From Ignavibacteriaceae bacterium (GTDB lineage Bacteria; Bacteroidota; Ignavibacteria; Ignavibacteriales; Ignavibacteriaceae): a DNA stretch of 6,072 nt. Below the pieces are notes generated by a model, which was given only the letters and a program-made list of their open reading frames with translations, had not been told where the DNA came from and did not search any database. The stretch covers positions 1 to 6,072 of the forward strand of contig JALHTS010000445.1 of assembly GCA_022865965.1 (NCBI GenBank), in the 5' to 3' direction. Below are positions 5,642 through 6,072 of the stretch, in pieces. The number at the start of each line of letters is the position of its first letter. Position 1 is the stretch's first letter. Both the position numbers and the translations under genes were made by a program.

Positions 5642-6072
5642 TGAAGATTACGAATTTACCTGTTTTGTAATCATTGCCATGCTTAACAACAATTATATAT
5701 ACACCGCTGCCTAAATTTTCTCCACTCATATCAACAGGTTTATCCCATTCAATAATTGAAATCTGACCGTAAACATTCGTGCTTGGATCATTTATCACAT
5801 AAGCTTTTGTTTCCAGATTTGAGGAATAAATAAGATCCATAGATATAGTATAAATATTCACATCAACCTGAAGACCCGATTCAATATCATCAACAGAAAA
5901 CTTGATAGATTCTCCGGAAGGATCGTTATATCTGTATGGCAAAGGAAATGGTAAAATATTTGCGAGGCTTTTCTTAACTATTATTATTGAATCCCCGGTG
6001 AGAGGAATATTATTAACAATTTCCGCAAGTTTCCAAAAAGCATTTCCATTATTATCAAACGTAGCAGAATAA
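5634..6072 (-). CDS. C-terminal end of a probable secreted protein with FlgD/Por-sorting-like beta domain (5' end outside window)
   Basis: The reading frame is open from its TAA stop at 5634 to the window edge (about 146 residues), so this is the 3' part of a longer gene whose start is not visible. A TTG at 5942 is in frame but is an internal Leu codon, not a convincing start. The last 90 or so residues look like the FlgD-Ig/type IX secretion C-terminal domain: a NILPFPLPYRYNDPSGESI segment, where such domains usually have a PNPF-type start, then VDVNIYTISMDLIYS, ISIIEWDKPVDMSGENLGSGVYIIVV, and a final KTGKFVIFND. The WD...N..LGSGVY.. pattern is diagnostic of that fold. I therefore infer an exported or surface protein. 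The catalytic or binding part lies upstream and its function is unknown. It overlaps ccmA by 8 bases, suggesting a shared transcript. Confidence 0.72.
   Translation of the reverse strand, partial: YSATFDNNGNAFWKLAEIVNNIPLTGDSIIIVKKSLANILPFPLPYRYNDPSGESIKFSVDDIESGLQVDVNIYTISMDLIYSSNLETKAYVINDPSTNVYGQISIIEWDKPVDMSGENLGSGVYIIVVKHGNDYKTGKFVIFND

Noticed and set aside
5634..5942. A complete 102-residue gene starting with TTG at 5942
   Set aside because: The frame stays open without a stop to the window edge and the upstream translation continues smoothly, so the TTG is an internal Leu codon of a longer protein.

Overview
The window is a densely packed cytochrome c maturation (Ccm, System I) locus. 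All genes are read from the minus strand, so the operon order runs from high to low coordinates: the 3' end of a gene for a secreted-type protein (5634-6072), ccmA (4997-5641), a small IS200/RAYT-type transposase with a cluster of palindromes (about 4406-4966), ccmB (3728-4393), ccmC (2991-3695), a 47-residue ccmD with a TTG start (2845-2988), ccmE (2459-2848) and ccmF (7-2412). The next gene probably starts just beyond the left edge, because a Shine-Dalgarno-like AGGTG overlaps the ccmF stop.

Organism: the DNA is AT-rich, Shine-Dalgarno motifs are variably present, and the partial upstream protein ends in a FlgD/Por-sorting-like beta domain. The ccm proteins have the character of Bacteroidota/Chlorobiota-group versions: a long CcmF and a CcmA with unusual Q-loop and switch residues. 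I infer a member of the FCB group, possibly an Ignavibacteria-like lineage. Sequence reading alone does not prove this.

How the genes work together: CcmA (ATPase) and CcmB (membrane subunit) form the ABC module that, with CcmC and CcmD, loads heme onto the periplasmic chaperone CcmE and releases holo-CcmE. CcmF, a WWD-domain heme lyase, then passes heme to apocytochromes. CcmC and CcmF carry the WWD motif and the expected histidines. CcmE carries the variant CxxxY heme-binding motif (Cys115, Tyr119) instead of the usual HxxxY. No CcmH, CcmG or CcmI is visible, but the operon continues past the window.

The most unusual part is the 4394-4996 interval. The transposase gene, with intact HUH and Tyr motifs, sits between ccmA and ccmB in the operon direction. 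It is followed by four palindromes arranged as two mirrored pairs (P1 P2 / P3 P4). The outer pair are exact 16-base inverted copies of each other. One outer palindrome contains the transposase stop codon and the other lies 13 bases from the ccmB start. No stretch over 300 bases lacks a gene; the longest non-coding gap is 4394-4533 and it is largely these palindromes.
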